Assembly: GCA_030681195.1 (NCBI GenBank)
Contig: JAUXXJ010000018.1
Location: forward strand, 62,001-126,000
DNA: 64,000 nucleotides
DNA from: Rhodocyclaceae bacterium
GTDB taxonomy: Bacteria > Pseudomonadota > Gammaproteobacteria > Burkholderiales > Rhodocyclaceae
Direction: 5' to 3'
Part shown: positions 51,011 through 61,188 of the stretch, one piece after another
How the letters are laid out: every line of letters starts with the position of its first letter
Position numbering within the stretch: position 1 is the stretch's first letter
Notes under the pieces: generated by a model
What the model was told of the DNA's origin: nothing
Seen by the model: the letters and a program-made list of their open reading frames with translations, nothing else
The model's database searches: none
Position numbers and translations under genes: made by a program

Positions 51011-51946
51011 TTACTGATCACCCTTCCTGCGCGTGATGTTCTTGCTGCCGAAGATGTCATGCTGGGCGATCTGACAGATTGCCGCAATGGTCGGGTGGGT
51101 CAGCTTGCGTTCGTTGGTGATGGCGTAGATCTGCTCGCGCACGGTGTCGATGCGGCCAACCACGGTCACTTCGTACTGGCGGGCTATCGTGTCCTCGATG
51201 GCGGTCGGGGCGGCGAAGAAGCCGACGCCGGCCTGGCCGAAGGCCATCAACAAGGCGCTGTCATCGAATTCGCCGACGCTGCGCGGACGCAGGCGTTCCG
51301 CTTCGAACCAGCGTTGCAGGCGCGCGTGCAAGACGACTTCGGCGCCGGGCATCAGGAATGGGGCGCCGTCGAGGCAGTGCGGAAACTCGCCGCTGGTTTT
51401 GGCTACTAGCGACCGGGCGGCAAAGATGCTGATGCCGCTTTCGCCAAGAAAGTGGTCATAGCCGCGCACGTTGAGGTTATCCGGCATCGGCCGGTCAGCG
51501 ATGACCATGTCGAGGCGATGCACCGCCAGGTCGGCCAATAGCGTGGCGAGCCGCCCTTCGCGGCAGATCAGCTTGATCGGTTCGGTGCTGGCCAGCGAAG
51601 GCTCGACCAGACGGTAGGCCACCATTTTGGGGACCGAGTCGGCGATGCCGACGCGGAAGGGCACGCATTGGGGCAGGGCGTTTTCGTTCAAGGATTCAAG
51701 CAGCTCATCCCCAAGCGTGAAGATCTGTTCCGCATAGCCGAGCAGGCGCTGGCCGGTGTCGGTCAGTTCCAGGCCGCGTCCGGCGCGGCGAAAAAGTTTG
51801 ACCCCGAGCGCTTCTTCCAGTTCGCTCAACTGGCCGCTGATCGATTGCGGTGTCAGGTGCAGTTGTTCGCTGGCGCGTGCAATGCTGCCGGATTTTCCCA
51901 CCATCCAGAAATAGCGCAGGTGCTTGAAATTCAGTGAGGTTGCCAT
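51011..51946 (-). CDS. nhaR: LysR-type regulator, NhaR-like
   Basis: The protein has 311 residues. The N-terminal helix-turn-helix reads FKHLRYFWMVGKSGSIARASEQLHLTPQSISGQLSELEEALG, which is closer to NhaR than to other LysR proteins (FW-x-V near the start, SGQL). The C-terminal part is the two-lobed effector domain. NhaR responds to Na+ in E. coli, but no nhaA antiporter gene is here. It is divergent from htpX, which raises the possibility that it controls that stress protease. Confidence 0.85.
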   Translation of the reverse strand: MATSLNFKHLRYFWMVGKSGSIARASEQLHLTPQSISGQLSELEEALGVKLFRRAGRGLELTDTGQRLLGYAEQIFTLGDELLESLNENALPQCVPFRVGIADSVPKMVAYRLVEPSLASTEPIKLICREGRLATLLADLAVHRLDMVIADRPMPDNLNVRGYDHFLGESGISIFAARSLVAKTSGEFPHCLDGAPFLMPGAEVVLHARLQRWFEAERLRPRSVGEFDDSALLMAFGQAGVGFFAAPTAIEDTIARQYEVTVVGRIDTVREQIYAITNERKLTHPTIAAICQIAQHDIFGSKNITRRKGDQ

Positions 51947-51966
51947 ATCTTCTGCTCCTGTTAATG

Positions 51967-52002
51967 CTCGACTTATTCGAGTGATATTTTAAATATATTC
52001 GA
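51967..52002. promoter_or_regulatory. Repeats in the nhaR-htpX intergenic region
   Basis: CTCGA-N5-TCGAG (51967-51981), ATATTT-T-AAATAT (51984-51996) and two direct ATTCGA copies at 51975 and 51997, 22 bases apart (two helical turns). Such spacing is common for LysR-type binding sites. The stretch is AT-rich and probably carries both promoters. Confidence 0.5.
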
Positions 52003-52067
52003 TTTGTCGGATGCATGAGTTCGCTCTACCATTCGGGCTGTCATTTTATTTGTGGGGTATCACCACC

Positions 52068-52949
52068 ATGAAACGCATCTTCCTGTTTTTAGCCACCAAC
52101 ATGGCAATCGTGCTGGTGTTGTCAGTCACCATGCGCCTGCTGGGCGTCGAGCCTTATCTCAACGCCAACGGCCTCAATCTGGGCGCCCTGTTGATCTTTG
52201 CTGCCGTGATGGGCTTTGGCGGTTCGCTGATTTCTCTGGCCATCTCCAAGTGGTCAGCCAAGAAAGCGATGGGGGTGCATGTCATCGAGGCGCCGTCGAA
52301 CTCGACCGAGTTCTGGCTGGTCGAGACGGTGCGCAAGTATTCGCAACAGGCAGGGATAAAGATGCCGGAGGTCGGCATCTACGAGGCACCGGATGTCAAT
52401 GCCTTCGCCACAGGCATGACCAAGAACAGTTCGCTGATTGCCGTCTCTTCGGGACTCCTGCAGCAGATGACTCGCCCGGAAGCCGAGGCGGTGATCGGCC
52501 ATGAAGTGGCGCATGCTGCCAACGGCGACATGGTGACGCTGGCGCTGATCCAGGGCGTAGTGAATACCTTTGTGATGTTCCTGTCGCGCGTCATCGGCCA
52601 CCTGGTCGATCGCGTGGTGTTCAAGACCGAGCGCGGTCAGGGTCCGGCCTTCTTCGTCACCATGATCATTGCCGAACTGGTGCTGGGTGTTCTTGCCTCG
52701 ACCATCGTCATGTACTTCTCGCGTCAGCGTGAATTCCGTGCCGATCAGGGCGGTGCTTCGCTGGCCGGTCGTCAGAACATGATTGCCGCGCTGGAACGTC
52801 TGAACAGCCTGCATCCGCAGCCACTGCCCGAGAAGATGGCGGCCTTCGGTATCGCCGGCGGTGGCGGGGGCGGCCTGAAGCGTTTGTTCATGACGCATCC
52901 CCCGCTGGAAGAGCGCATTGCCGCTTTGAGGGCGGTCGGCCGGGGGTAA
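52068..52949 (+). CDS. htpX: Membrane protease HtpX
   Basis: The protein has 293 residues from [20 protein letters not shown]. Two N-terminal membrane helices precede the zinc motif [14 protein letters not shown], a further membrane region follows, and the third zinc ligand is in [13 protein letters not shown]. The C-terminus ends [15 protein letters not shown], as usual for the family. It degrades damaged inner-membrane proteins together with FtsH. No sigma-32 promoter is evident upstream. Confidence 0.96.
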   Translation: MKRIFLFLATNMAIVLVLSVTMRLLGVEPYLNANGLNLGALLIFAAVMGFGGSLISLAISKWSAKKAMGVHVIEAPSNSTEFWLVETVRKYSQQAGIKMPEVGIYEAPDVNAFATGMTKNSSLIAVSSGLLQQMTRPEAEAVIGHEVAHAANGDMVTLALIQGVVNTFVMFLSRVIGHLVDRVVFKTERGQGPAFFVTMIIAELVLGVLASTIVMYFSRQREFRADQGGASLAGRQNMIAALERLNSLHPQPLPEKMAAFGIAGGGGGGLKRLFMTHPPLEERIAALRAVGRG

Positions 52950-53027
52950 ATGGAAAGGCTCGGGGTATGATGCGGAAGCAGCAGGTTGTTAACCACTCCG
53001 CTGCCTCCAAAACTCACGAACCTTTCA

Positions 53028-55565
53028 ATGAATTCGTCGCGTCGTCTGCGCAGCTTGCTGATTGCCGGGTTGGCCTTCGCCAACGTCATGGTGTTTGTCC
53101 TTTCCGGCTATGCGCTTTACCAGACCCGACAGCAACACATCCTGCGCGCCCAGGCCGCCACACAAAATGTGGCGAGCGCGCTGAACCAGAGCGTTTCCAG
53201 CAGTGTCGAGAAGATTGATCTGGCGATTCGTACGGTCGCGGATGAGCTTGAACGCCAGTTGGCCGGCAAGGGCATCGACGACCGGGCGACCAACGAGTTT
53301 CTGGCAAGGCATGCGCAGCGCTTGCCGGAGGTCGAGGCGTTTCGGGTGGCGGATGCCGACGGATTCGTGATCCTTGGCAAGGGCGTGAATCGGCAGGCGC
53401 GCGTTTCCTGGGCCGATCGCGACTATTTCAAGTATCACCAGACGCATGCGGACGGCTCCCTGCAAATCTCCAAGCCGCGCATGGGCCGCGTGGCCCAGCA
53501 ATACATCATTGGTTTTGCGCGTCGTTATAACTATCCCGATGGTCGCTTTGCCGGGGTCGTTTCAGCGCCTATCGCCGTTGATCATTTCTCAAGTCTGCTG
53601 TCCCAGTTTGACCTCGGGCCGAAGGGCTTTCTGGTACTGCGCTATGCCGACCTTGGCCTGATTGCCCGTTTCCCGCCCATGCCGGATCATCCGGCTGGAC
53701 AAATCGGACACACCAGCGTTTCGAAGGAGTTGCGCGAACGGGTCGAGTCCGGTGTGCGTGCCGCGACCTATCACCTCAACAATTCGCCGGATGGCTTCGA
53801 ACGCATCAACTCGTATCAGCGTCTGGAAAATGCGCCCATGATCACGATCGTCGGCATGGCCAGCGAAGACTATCTGGCTGACTGGAATTCTGAGCTGTAC
53901 AAGACATCCGCCTTGGCCTTGGGTTTCCTGCTGCTTTCCGGCGTGTTGGGCAGCATTCTGTTGCGCTTGCTTGACCAGTCCGAGAAGAACCAGTTGCGCT
54001 TGCGAGAGAATGAGAACCGTCTGCGCACCATCATCGCCAATGAGCCGGAGTGCATCAAGATTGTCGATGCCGAGGGCAAGCTGCTGCAGATGAACCCGGC
54101 CGGTCTTGCCATGATCGAGGCGGATTCGTTCGAACAGGTAGCCGGGCATTCGGTGCTGGACGTCATCGCGCCTGAGTACCGCAAGAGATTCGACGAGATG
54201 CATCAGCGCGTGATTGCCGGTGAATCCGTCAAGCTGGAGTTCGAGGTGCAGGGGCTCAAGGGCGGGCGGCGCCTGCTCGAAACCCATGCGGTGCCGATGA
54301 TCGATAACGGCGCCGTCGTGCAACTGGCGGTGACCCGAGATATCAGTGAACGCCGGGCGAATGAAAATGCGCTCAAGCAGGCAAAGGCCGAGGCCGAAGC
54401 CGCCAATCTCGCCAAGAGCGCCTTCCTGGCGACCATGTCGCATGAAATTCGCACACCGATGAACGGCATCCTGGGCATGGCGCAACTGCTCCTGCTGCCC
54501 GGCTTGAGCGAGGAGGAGCGTATCGAGTATGCGCGCACCGTCCATAATTCCGGCCAGACGCTGTTGCGTCTGCTCAACGATATTCTCGATTTGTCCAAGG
54601 TCGAGTCAGGCAAGCTGGAATTGTCCCTGGCGGCGTTCAGCCCGCGCCAGATTGCCGATGAATCCATTGCCCTGTTTGTCGAGCATGCCCATGCCAAGAG
54701 CTTGGTGATCGAAGTTACCTGGCGTGGGGCGGACGGCCAGCGCTATATGGGCGATGCCGTACGCCTGCGGCAAATGGTGGCTAACCTGATCAGTAACGCC
54801 ATCAAATTTACCGCGCAGGGTTTTGTCCGTCTTCAGGTTGCAGAGGTTGAACGCAAGGGTAATCGAGCCCTGCTTGAGTTTTCGGTGAGTGATAGTGGCA
54901 TTGGCATTCCCGCAGACAGGCAGGCGCTGCTGTTCAAGCCATTTTCACAGGCGGATTCATCAACGACACGGGAGTATGGCGGCACCGGGTTGGGGCTCTC
55001 CATCATCCGCAGCCTGGCCAAGCTGATGGGTGGCACGGTGGGGGTTGAGAGCGAGGTTGGCAAGGGTTCGCGCTTTTGGTTCAGGATTCGTGCCGAGGCT
55101 TTGCAGGCCGGCGAGGAGTGCCGTCAGGCCGAGCGTTTTGCTGCCGACGAAAATTGGCGTCCCAATACGGCTGCCGTCATCAACGGACAGGTGCTGATCG
55201 TTGATGATAATCCGACCAATCGCGCGGTCGTCGAGGCCGCACTGAGCAAGTTGGGTGTGCAGTATCAGAGTCTTGAAAACGGCCAGCTGGCCGTCGATGC
55301 CATACGAAATGGGATGCGTCCCGATCTGGTGCTGATGGACATACAGATGCCGGTTCTGGACGGCATCAAGGCAACGGAGGCGATTCGCCAGTGGGAGCGC
55401 GACACGTGTCAGACCCATATCCCGATCATTGCTTTGACGGCCAGTGCCTTCGAAACGGATCAGCAGCGCTGCTTCGCCGCCGGCATGGATGCTTTTCTGA
55501 CCAAACCACTCAGCATCGATGATCTGGCCCAGGCCATGGCGAAATGGCTGAAAAAGCCTTCGTAG
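53028..55565 (+). CDS. Membrane hybrid sensor histidine kinase (dCache-PAS-HisKA-HATPase-REC)
   Basis: The protein has 845 residues from [21 protein letters not shown]. An N-terminal membrane helix, a periplasmic double-Cache-like region (about 35-285) with [11 protein letters not shown], a second membrane helix (near 295-315), a PAS domain (about 335-450), HisKA with [18 protein letters not shown], HATPase with [17 protein letters not shown] and GGTGLGLSI, and a C-terminal receiver with [13 protein letters not shown]. It probably senses a small molecule in the periplasm and signals by an internal relay. The next gene is a second hybrid kinase with an HPt domain. Confidence 0.93.
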   Translation: MNSSRRLRSLLIAGLAFANVMVFVLSGYALYQTRQQHILRAQAATQNVASALNQSVSSSVEKIDLAIRTVADELERQLAGKGIDDRATNEFLARHAQRLPEVEAFRVADADGFVILGKGVNRQARVSWADRDYFKYHQTHADGSLQISKPRMGRVAQQYIIGFARRYNYPDGRFAGVVSAPIAVDHFSSLLSQFDLGPKGFLVLRYADLGLIARFPPMPDHPAGQIGHTSVSKELRERVESGVRAATYHLNNSPDGFERINSYQRLENAPMITIVGMASEDYLADWNSELYKTSALALGFLLLSGVLGSILLRLLDQSEKNQLRLRENENRLRTIIANEPECIKIVDAEGKLLQMNPAGLAMIEADSFEQVAGHSVLDVIAPEYRKRFDEMHQRVIAGESVKLEFEVQGLKGGRRLLETHAVPMIDNGAVVQLAVTRDISERRANENALKQAKAEAEAANLAKSAFLATMSHEIRTPMNGILGMAQLLLLPGLSEEERIEYARTVHNSGQTLLRLLNDILDLSKVESGKLELSLAAFSPRQIADESIALFVEHAHAKSLVIEVTWRGADGQRYMGDAVRLRQMVANLISNAIKFTAQGFVRLQVAEVERKGNRALLEFSVSDSGIGIPADRQALLFKPFSQADSSTTREYGGTGLGLSIIRSLAKLMGGTVGVESEVGKGSRFWFRIRAEALQAGEECRQAERFAADENWRPNTAAVINGQVLIVDDNPTNRAVVEAALSKLGVQYQSLENGQLAVDAIRNGMRPDLVLMDIQMPVLDGIKATEAIRQWERDTCQTHIPIIALTASAFETDQQRCFAAGMDAFLTKPLSIDDLAQAMAKWLKKPS

Positions 55566-55588
55566 CCGATCTGTTTCAGGAACACCTC

Positions 55589-57370
55589 ATGACTAACCCG
55601 GAACCCATGGAGAAGACCGTTCAGTGTGTGGATCTTGACGTGGCTTTGCGGGCAGCCACCGAAGCACAGCAGCGGGCCGAAGCCAGCCTGCGGGCGAGTC
55701 TGCAGAACGTGGCCGAACGCGAAGCGGCTGAACTGAGGCTGAAGCAGTTCAACGAGGAGTTGGAGCAACGGGTGGCGCAGCGGACGGCCGAATTGCAGGC
55801 GGCCCTGAAGGCGGCTGAGCAGGCGAATGCGGCCAAGGGGGCTTTTCTTGCCAACATGAGCCACGAGATCCGCACACCGATCAGTGCCGTGATCGGGCTG
55901 GCGCGCATCGGCATGCACCAGAACATTGGGCGCAAGACCGAGAAAACCTGTAGCCAGATTCTCGATGCCGGCAAGCATCTACTGGGCGTGGTCAACGATG
56001 TGCTGGATTTTTCCCGGATCGAGGCAGGCAAACTGGTGATCGATCCCGTTTCCTTCCACCTCAAGGATACAGTTCAGCGGGTCGCTGACCTGATCGCGGA
56101 TCGTGCGCAGGCCAAGGATCTGCGTCTGGTCGTCGAATACATTGCCGTCCCGCCAGCGCCGACTTTCGTGGTCGGCGACCCATTGCGCCTGGGGCAGATC
56201 CTGATGAACCTGCTCGGCAACGCACTCAAATTTACCGAGTCTGGTGGGGTTCGACTGAGTATTGATTGCCACGGCCAGGACTTTTTCTTCCGTGTTGCCG
56301 ATACCGGTCCGGGCATGGCGCCCGAACTGCTGGCCCGTCTCTTCCAGCCCTTCGAGCAGGCCGACAATTCCTTGACGCGCAAATTCGGGGGCACGGGGCT
56401 GGGGCTCGCCATCAGTCGCAATCTTGCCATCCTGATGGGGGGCGACATCAGTGTAACCAGCACCGTCGGCCAGGGCAGTGTGTTTAGCCTGCATCTGCCC
56501 CTGCCGGAAGGTGAGCCGGTGGCGGGTGTGGTGGATATGATGAATACGGCGGAAGGGCCGCTGTTGATCGGCCTGAACATCCTGGCGGCCGAGGATGTCG
56601 AGGTGAATCGCGTGATCCTCGAAGACCTGATCACGACTCAGGGGGCGACGGTGGTCTGGGCCCATGATGGCCAGCAGGCGGTCGATCTGGTGGCATCCCG
56701 CGGAGGAGCGGCCTTTGATATCGTGTTGATGGATATCCAGATGCCGGTGATGAGCGGCCACGAGGCCACGCAGCGCATTCATGCCCTGGCGCCGCAGCTG
56801 CCGGTGATCGGTTTGACCGCCCATGCCCTGGCCGAGGAGCGCGAACGTTGCCTGGCCGCCGGCATGGTGGCCCATTTGACCAAGCCGATTGATCCGGATG
56901 TCGTGGTGGCGACCATCCTGGCGCATGTCACCTCGCGCCCGCCGGTGCTGCTCCCGACGCTGCCCGAGGCAGCATTGCCAACGGTGGTGGTGCCCCCTGT
57001 TGCTGCGGGCAATGAATCCCTGATCGATCAGGGCAAGCTGCGCGCCCGCTACCAGTATCGCCAGAGTTTTATCGACAAGCTGTTGGCGACGATTGCCTCA
57101 AGCCATGCCGACTCACCCGCCAAATTGCGGGCTGCCGCTGCGGCCGGGGATATCGAGGCGATTCGTTTCATGGCCCATGCGCTGAAAGGGATCGGCGGTA
57201 GCATCGAAACGGCCACCCTGGCGGAACAGGCCCGGATCACGGAAGATTGCGCAAAAGCGGGCACTGGCGAGGCAAGCCAGCAGGCGCTGGGTCAGCAGGC
57301 ACTAAGACTCGCCGACGTAACCGAGGCCGTACTGGCCCAGATTAAGCCGTCAGCTGTTGCAGTTGCTTGA
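55589..57370 (+). CDS. Soluble hybrid histidine kinase with receiver and HPt domains
   Basis: The protein has 593 residues from ATG 55589, which has AGGAA upstream. An N-terminal coiled coil (about 10-85, ELEQRVAQRTAELQAALKAAEQ) leads to HisKA with [18 protein letters not shown], HATPase with NLLGNALKF, ADTGPGM and GGTGLGLAI, a receiver with [13 protein letters not shown], and a C-terminal HPt with RFMAHALKGIGGSIE. It lacks a sensor domain, so input may come from the upstream membrane kinase. A repeat copy at 56144-56167 encodes AVPPAPTFV just before GDPLRLGQIL in the ATPase domain. Its 3' end overlaps the convergent response regulator by 29 bases. Confidence 0.93.
   Translation: MTNPEPMEKTVQCVDLDVALRAATEAQQRAEASLRASLQNVAEREAAELRLKQFNEELEQRVAQRTAELQAALKAAEQANAAKGAFLANMSHEIRTPISAVIGLARIGMHQNIGRKTEKTCSQILDAGKHLLGVVNDVLDFSRIEAGKLVIDPVSFHLKDTVQRVADLIADRAQAKDLRLVVEYIAVPPAPTFVVGDPLRLGQILMNLLGNALKFTESGGVRLSIDCHGQDFFFRVADTGPGMAPELLARLFQPFEQADNSLTRKFGGTGLGLAISRNLAILMGGDISVTSTVGQGSVFSLHLPLPEGEPVAGVVDMMNTAEGPLLIGLNILAAEDVEVNRVILEDLITTQGATVVWAHDGQQAVDLVASRGGAAFDIVLMDIQMPVMSGHEATQRIHALAPQLPVIGLTAHALAEERERCLAAGMVAHLTKPIDPDVVVATILAHVTSRPPVLLPTLPEAALPTVVVPPVAAGNESLIDQGKLRARYQYRQSFIDKLLATIASSHADSPAKLRAAAAAGDIEAIRFMAHALKGIGGSIETATLAEQARITEDCAKAGTGEASQQALGQQALRLADVTEAVLAQIKPSAVAVA
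56144..56167 (+). repeat. Dispersed 24-bp repeat, copy 12 (inside hybrid kinase gene)
   Basis: Plus strand reads GCCGT CCC GCCAGCGCCGAC TTTC, one mismatch at the last base. Sense orientation, encoding AVPPAPTF. Confidence 0.85.
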
Positions 57371-58475
57371 CCACGGCCTGTAGCTTATCGCTGACCTCGC
57401 GGCTGTCGCCGAGCTTCCCCCCGAGCTTTTCAGCCATTTGCCGCGCCATGGCGGCCAGGGCTTCTTCCTGTCGGTGGGTCATTTCGAGGTGCAGGAAGGA
57501 ATGCTCGAGGGCCTGGATGTATTCGTCAATGCTGGCGAGAGCCGAGAGGCGGTGGGCGGCCTGCTGTTTCTCAGTGGCGCTGAGCACGCCCGTGAGCGTC
57601 CCCAGTGCCTCCTGAATGCCATGACCCTGCCGTTTGAAGGCGGCATCGGCCGAGAGTGCGACCAGACGGGCGCTGGCCCCTTCGGCGAGAATCGCCAGGT
57701 TGTCGCGCAGTCGACCGACCGCATCGGGGTTGTCCATCGGCAGCTTCGAGACGACGAGCGTGATCGATGGATAGTTGATCACGAGGCGATCGCGAAACTG
57801 GAACTGGTGTCCCATGCCGCGCCCATGCTGCAGGATCGACAACTCCAATGGCGTGCAGGTGCCGTGCGTTGAAATCCGCTGTTCCTCGCCGTCAATGCGC
57901 AGATCCACCAGCCCTTCGAGGCTGTACTGGTGCACGACATTGAGCAGTTCCTTGGCCAGTTGGGCACAGGTCGTACAGGCAAACGAGGTGCGCAGGAACT
58001 GCATGATCATACCCAGCTCGCCCATCGACGACATGGCGGTGAAGGCAGTACGCGAGGCCATTGCAACCTGATCCTCGAAGCCGCGCTTCTCGATCAGGAT
58101 CTTCTCGGCGACCTTGACCTTCTGCAGCAGCTCCTCGGCATTGAAGGGTTTGACGATGTAGTCGCTGCCCCCGGCATCATAGGCATGCAGGCGGGTTTCC
58201 ATATCGTCATGACACGAAACGAAAATCACCGGCCCTTGCCAGTCCGATGTCTCGCGCAGGGCGCGGCAGACATCAATGCCGTTCATGCCGGGCATTTCGA
58301 TGTCGAGCAGCACAATGTCGGGCGTATCGGGGTTCTGCTCGATGGCGGCCAGAAAGGCGATGCCGCTCTCGAATTCGGTGAGCTGGTAGTGCGCGTCGCA
58401 GAAAGGGAAAGAGGCCGTCAGGCGGGCTGCCGGTTCGTCATCGACAATGAAGATACTGAGGGGGTTTGTACTCAT
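57342..58475 (-). CDS. Response regulator with uncharacterised output domain
   Basis: The protein has 377 residues from MSTNPLSIFIVDDEPAARL. The receiver has DD after the first strand, phospho-acceptor Asp in IVLLDIEMPGMNG, and KPF at 120-125. A linker helix (EKILIEKRGFEDQVAMASRTAFTAMSSMGELGMIM) follows, then an output region with CTTCAQLAKELLNVV and no DNA-binding or GGDEF motif. It overlaps the binding-protein gene by four bases (ATGA), so the two are coupled. With the two hybrid kinases opposite, it probably receives phosphate from the HPt domain. Confidence 0.85.
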   Translation of the reverse strand: MSTNPLSIFIVDDEPAARLTASFPFCDAHYQLTEFESGIAFLAAIEQNPDTPDIVLLDIEMPGMNGIDVCRALRETSDWQGPVIFVSCHDDMETRLHAYDAGGSDYIVKPFNAEELLQKVKVAEKILIEKRGFEDQVAMASRTAFTAMSSMGELGMIMQFLRTSFACTTCAQLAKELLNVVHQYSLEGLVDLRIDGEEQRISTHGTCTPLELSILQHGRGMGHQFQFRDRLVINYPSITLVVSKLPMDNPDAVGRLRDNLAILAEGASARLVALSADAAFKRQGHGIQEALGTLTGVLSATEKQQAAHRLSALASIDEYIQALEHSFLHLEMTHRQEEALAAMARQMAEKLGGKLGDSREVSDKLQAVVKQLQQLTA

Positions 58476-59638
58476 CTCGGCATCTTGCACTCGCCGACAT
58501 AGGCATCGGCATGGTCGGTGAAGATGGTGCCCATCAGCTTATTGGTGATCTGGCCTTTGGCATCCTTGTGCACGACACGCAGGAAGTAATCCTGCACCGG
58601 ATAGTGGTTCGTGTTGAACTTGAACTTGCCGCGCACCGAATTGAACTTGGCGGCTTCGAGTGCCTTGCGCACCGCCGTCTTGTCGTCGAGCTTGCCCTTG
58701 CTATCACGTACCGCTGCATCCATCAGCATGGCGGCATCGTAGCCTTGCGAGGCATACAGCGACGGCGTGCGCTTGTAGGTCTGGATGAAGTCTGCAACAA
58801 ATTTCTTGTTGGCGGCGTTGTCGAGGTCGTGGGCCCAGTGCGAGGCGTTAAAGGTGCCCAGCATCGGCTCTCCGACGGCCGGGATCGTGTCTTCGTCGGC
58901 GGAGAAGCCGGAAGTGATCAGGCGCATGTCCTTGGAGAGGCCAGCCGCAACGAACTGCTTGACGAAGTTGATACCCATGCCGCCCGGCAGGAAGAAGAAC
59001 ACCGCATCGGGCTTGGCGGCACGCAGTTGCGCCAGTTCGGCGGCGTAATCAAGCTGGCCGAGCTTGGTGTACATCTCCTCGCTCATGCTGCCCTTGAAGA
59101 AGCGCTTGAAGCCGTTAAGCGCATCCTTGCCGGCCGGATAGTTGGGCGCGACGCCAATCACGTTCTTGTAGCCCTGGTCGGTGGCCCACTTGCCCATCGC
59201 CTCGGCGACGTTGTCGTTCTGCCAGGAAACATTGAAGAAATAGGGATTGCAATCCTTGCCCGCCAGTTGCGAGGGGCCGGCGTTGGCCGAGATGTAGAAG
59301 GTCTGGCTGTCGAACACCGGTTTGGCGACGGTGAGGAGGATATTGGAGAAGATGATGCCGGTCATGAAGTCGACCTTGTCCTTCTTGAGAAAGCGCTCGG
59401 TGATCTGCTTGCCGATCTCGGGCTTCTGCTGGTCATCGGCGATGATCACTTCGGCCGGCTTGCCACCGAGCTTGCCGCCCAGATGTTTCATGCCCAGTTG
59501 GAAACCATCGCGGATGTCGACACCGAGGCCGGCTGCGGGGCCGGAGAGGGTGGAGACGAAGCCGACTTTGACGCCCTCGTTGGCCTGAGCTGCCGTGAAG
59601 GTCGTGGCCAGCAGGCCGGTGAGCAAAAGTTTTTTCAT
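58472..59638 (-). CDS. Periplasmic amino-acid/amide binding protein (Peripla_BP_6, LivJ-like)
   Basis: The protein has 388 residues. A signal peptide (MKKLLLTGLLATTFTAAQA) precedes NEGVKVGFVSTLSGPAAGLGVDIRDGFQLG, the typical start of branched-chain amino acid or amide binding proteins. No permease or ATPase genes (livHMGF) are nearby. It is coupled to a response regulator gene and lies beside two hybrid kinases, so it may serve as a ligand-loaded co-sensor rather than a transport component. The ligand is unknown. Confidence 0.88.
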   Translation of the reverse strand: MKKLLLTGLLATTFTAAQANEGVKVGFVSTLSGPAAGLGVDIRDGFQLGMKHLGGKLGGKPAEVIIADDQQKPEIGKQITERFLKKDKVDFMTGIIFSNILLTVAKPVFDSQTFYISANAGPSQLAGKDCNPYFFNVSWQNDNVAEAMGKWATDQGYKNVIGVAPNYPAGKDALNGFKRFFKGSMSEEMYTKLGQLDYAAELAQLRAAKPDAVFFFLPGGMGINFVKQFVAAGLSKDMRLITSGFSADEDTIPAVGEPMLGTFNASHWAHDLDNAANKKFVADFIQTYKRTPSLYASQGYDAAMLMDAAVRDSKGKLDDKTAVRKALEAAKFNSVRGKFKFNTNHYPVQDYFLRVVHKDAKGQITNKLMGTIFTDHADAYVGECKMPR

Positions 59639-59662
59639 GGTGGCTCCTTGTGTTGGGGATGA

Positions 59663-60421
59663 TTAAAGCTGATCGCGCCAGATGCGGATGGCGCTGAACG
59701 TCTCGGTATCGTTGGCGGGTGGGTGGCCGAGGTGCGCGGTGGCGGCGGCGATCACGCCCGGCGCCTGCCAGCGCAGGAAGGGGTTGGTGGCAAGCTCTTC
59801 CGCCAGTGTTGACGGCACGCTCGGCTGGCGAGCGGCACGCTGGCACTTGACGGATTCGATGCGTGCGGCGATGGCGGCATTGTTGGGTTCGACCGTCTTG
59901 GCGAAACGCAGGCAGGACTCGGTGTATTCATGGGCACAGTAGACCTGAGTGGTAGCGGGCAGGGCGGCGATGCGGGCGAGGGCGGTGTGCATCTGCGCCA
60001 GCGTGCCTTCGAAGACGCGGCCGCAGCCGGCGCCGAACAGCGTATCGCCACAGAAAAGTAGCCCGTCACGGGCATAATAGACAATATGACCCAGCGTATG
60101 CCCCGGCACTTCCATCACCGCAAAATCGACGCCCAGCAGCGTGACGTGATCGCCCTCGGCGAGCGGGTGGGTAACGACCGCCTGCGCCTCGCGGGCCGGG
60201 CCATAGACCGGGACGGGATAACGCGCGACGAGTTCGGCGATGCCGCCGATGTGATCGCCGTGATGGTGGGTAACAATAATCGCACTGAGCTGGTCGCCCG
60301 TTTGTTTGAGGAGGCGCTCAACCGGGGAGGCTTCGCCGGGATCGACAAGCGCCACCTGACCACCTTTTCGGAGGGCCCAGATGTAGTTGTCTTCAAAAGC
60401 CAGAATGGGTTCGATCTGCAT
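59663..60421 (-). CDS. gloB: Hydroxyacylglutathione hydrolase (glyoxalase II)
   Basis: The protein has 252 residues from MQIEPILAFEDNYIWAL. The metallo-beta-lactamase fold carries the dinuclear metal motif IVTHHHGDHIGG, later ligands in EVPGHTLGHIVYY and LFCGDTLFGAGCGRVFEG, and CAHEYTESCLRFA with NPFLR near the C-terminus for glutathione binding. It hydrolyses S-lactoylglutathione in methylglyoxal detoxification. It is divergent from the methyltransferase with a 14-base gap. Confidence 0.96.
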   Translation of the reverse strand: MQIEPILAFEDNYIWALRKGGQVALVDPGEASPVERLLKQTGDQLSAIIVTHHHGDHIGGIAELVARYPVPVYGPAREAQAVVTHPLAEGDHVTLLGVDFAVMEVPGHTLGHIVYYARDGLLFCGDTLFGAGCGRVFEGTLAQMHTALARIAALPATTQVYCAHEYTESCLRFAKTVEPNNAAIAARIESVKCQRAARQPSVPSTLAEELATNPFLRWQAPGVIAAATAHLGHPPANDTETFSAIRIWRDQL

Positions 60422-60435
60422 GGGGTCCGATTCTA

Positions 60436-61188
60436 ATGGCGCTGGAGAGCTTTTCCGCATGGCTGGAAACGCCACAAGGGCGCTATGTGCGTGCCTGGGA
60501 ACAGGACAAGCTCGACAGTGTGGTGGCCGATATCTTTGGCTTCAACGCCTTGCAGATTGGTTTTCCCGAGATGGAGACTTTGCGGGCGAACCGTATGCCC
60601 TTCCGTTTTTGCTGCTGTGCGCAGCAAGGGGCGATGCTGAGAAGCGATGCCCACCACCTGCCGTTAGCCACCAACAGCCTCGATTTGGTGGTGCTGCCGC
60701 ATGTGTTGGAGTTCGATGCCAATCCGCACCAGATCCTGCGCGAAGTCGAGCGCGTGCTGGTGCCCGAAGGCAGCGTCGTGGTGGTGGGCTTCAACCCCTT
60801 CAGTCTGTGGGGCATGCGCCGAGCGTTGGCGCGCCGTGGCGGACAGTCGCCTTGGCAGGGGCATTACCTCAGTGTGCCGCGCCTGCGCGACTGGTTTGCC
60901 TTGCTCGGTTTCGAAACACGGGGCGGCGAGTTTGGCTGTTTTGCCCCGCCGATGACGCAGGAAAAATGGCTCACCCGTTGGCAGTTCATGGAGCCGGCGG
61001 GTGATCGCTGGTGGCCGTTCGCCGGCGCGGTGTATGTATTGCAGGCGATCAAGCGGCAGCATGGCATGCGGCTGATCACCCCGAAATGGAAAGACCGCAT
61101 GGCGCAGGCCAAGGCGCTGGCCTTGATGCCGCAAAAGCCGCTGGCGCGCAAAGATATGGAAGAAATGAGGGACATGGAGCATGAGTGA
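60436..61188 (+). CDS. Class I SAM-dependent methyltransferase
   Basis: The protein has 250 residues of the Methyltransf_11 type. [51 protein letters not shown] covers the later SAM-fold motifs. The usual glycine-rich motif I is weak ([11 protein letters not shown]), as in the family found beside gloB and rnhA in many beta- and gammaproteobacteria. The substrate is unknown. The stop overlaps rnhA by eight bases. It is part of the gloB-methyltransferase-rnhA-dnaQ block conserved in other proteobacteria. Confidence 0.88.
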   Translation: MALESFSAWLETPQGRYVRAWEQDKLDSVVADIFGFNALQIGFPEMETLRANRMPFRFCCCAQQGAMLRSDAHHLPLATNSLDLVVLPHVLEFDANPHQILREVERVLVPEGSVVVVGFNPFSLWGMRRALARRGGQSPWQGHYLSVPRLRDWFALLGFETRGGEFGCFAPPMTQEKWLTRWQFMEPAGDRWWPFAGAVYVLQAIKRQHGMRLITPKWKDRMAQAKALALMPQKPLARKDMEEMRDMEHE

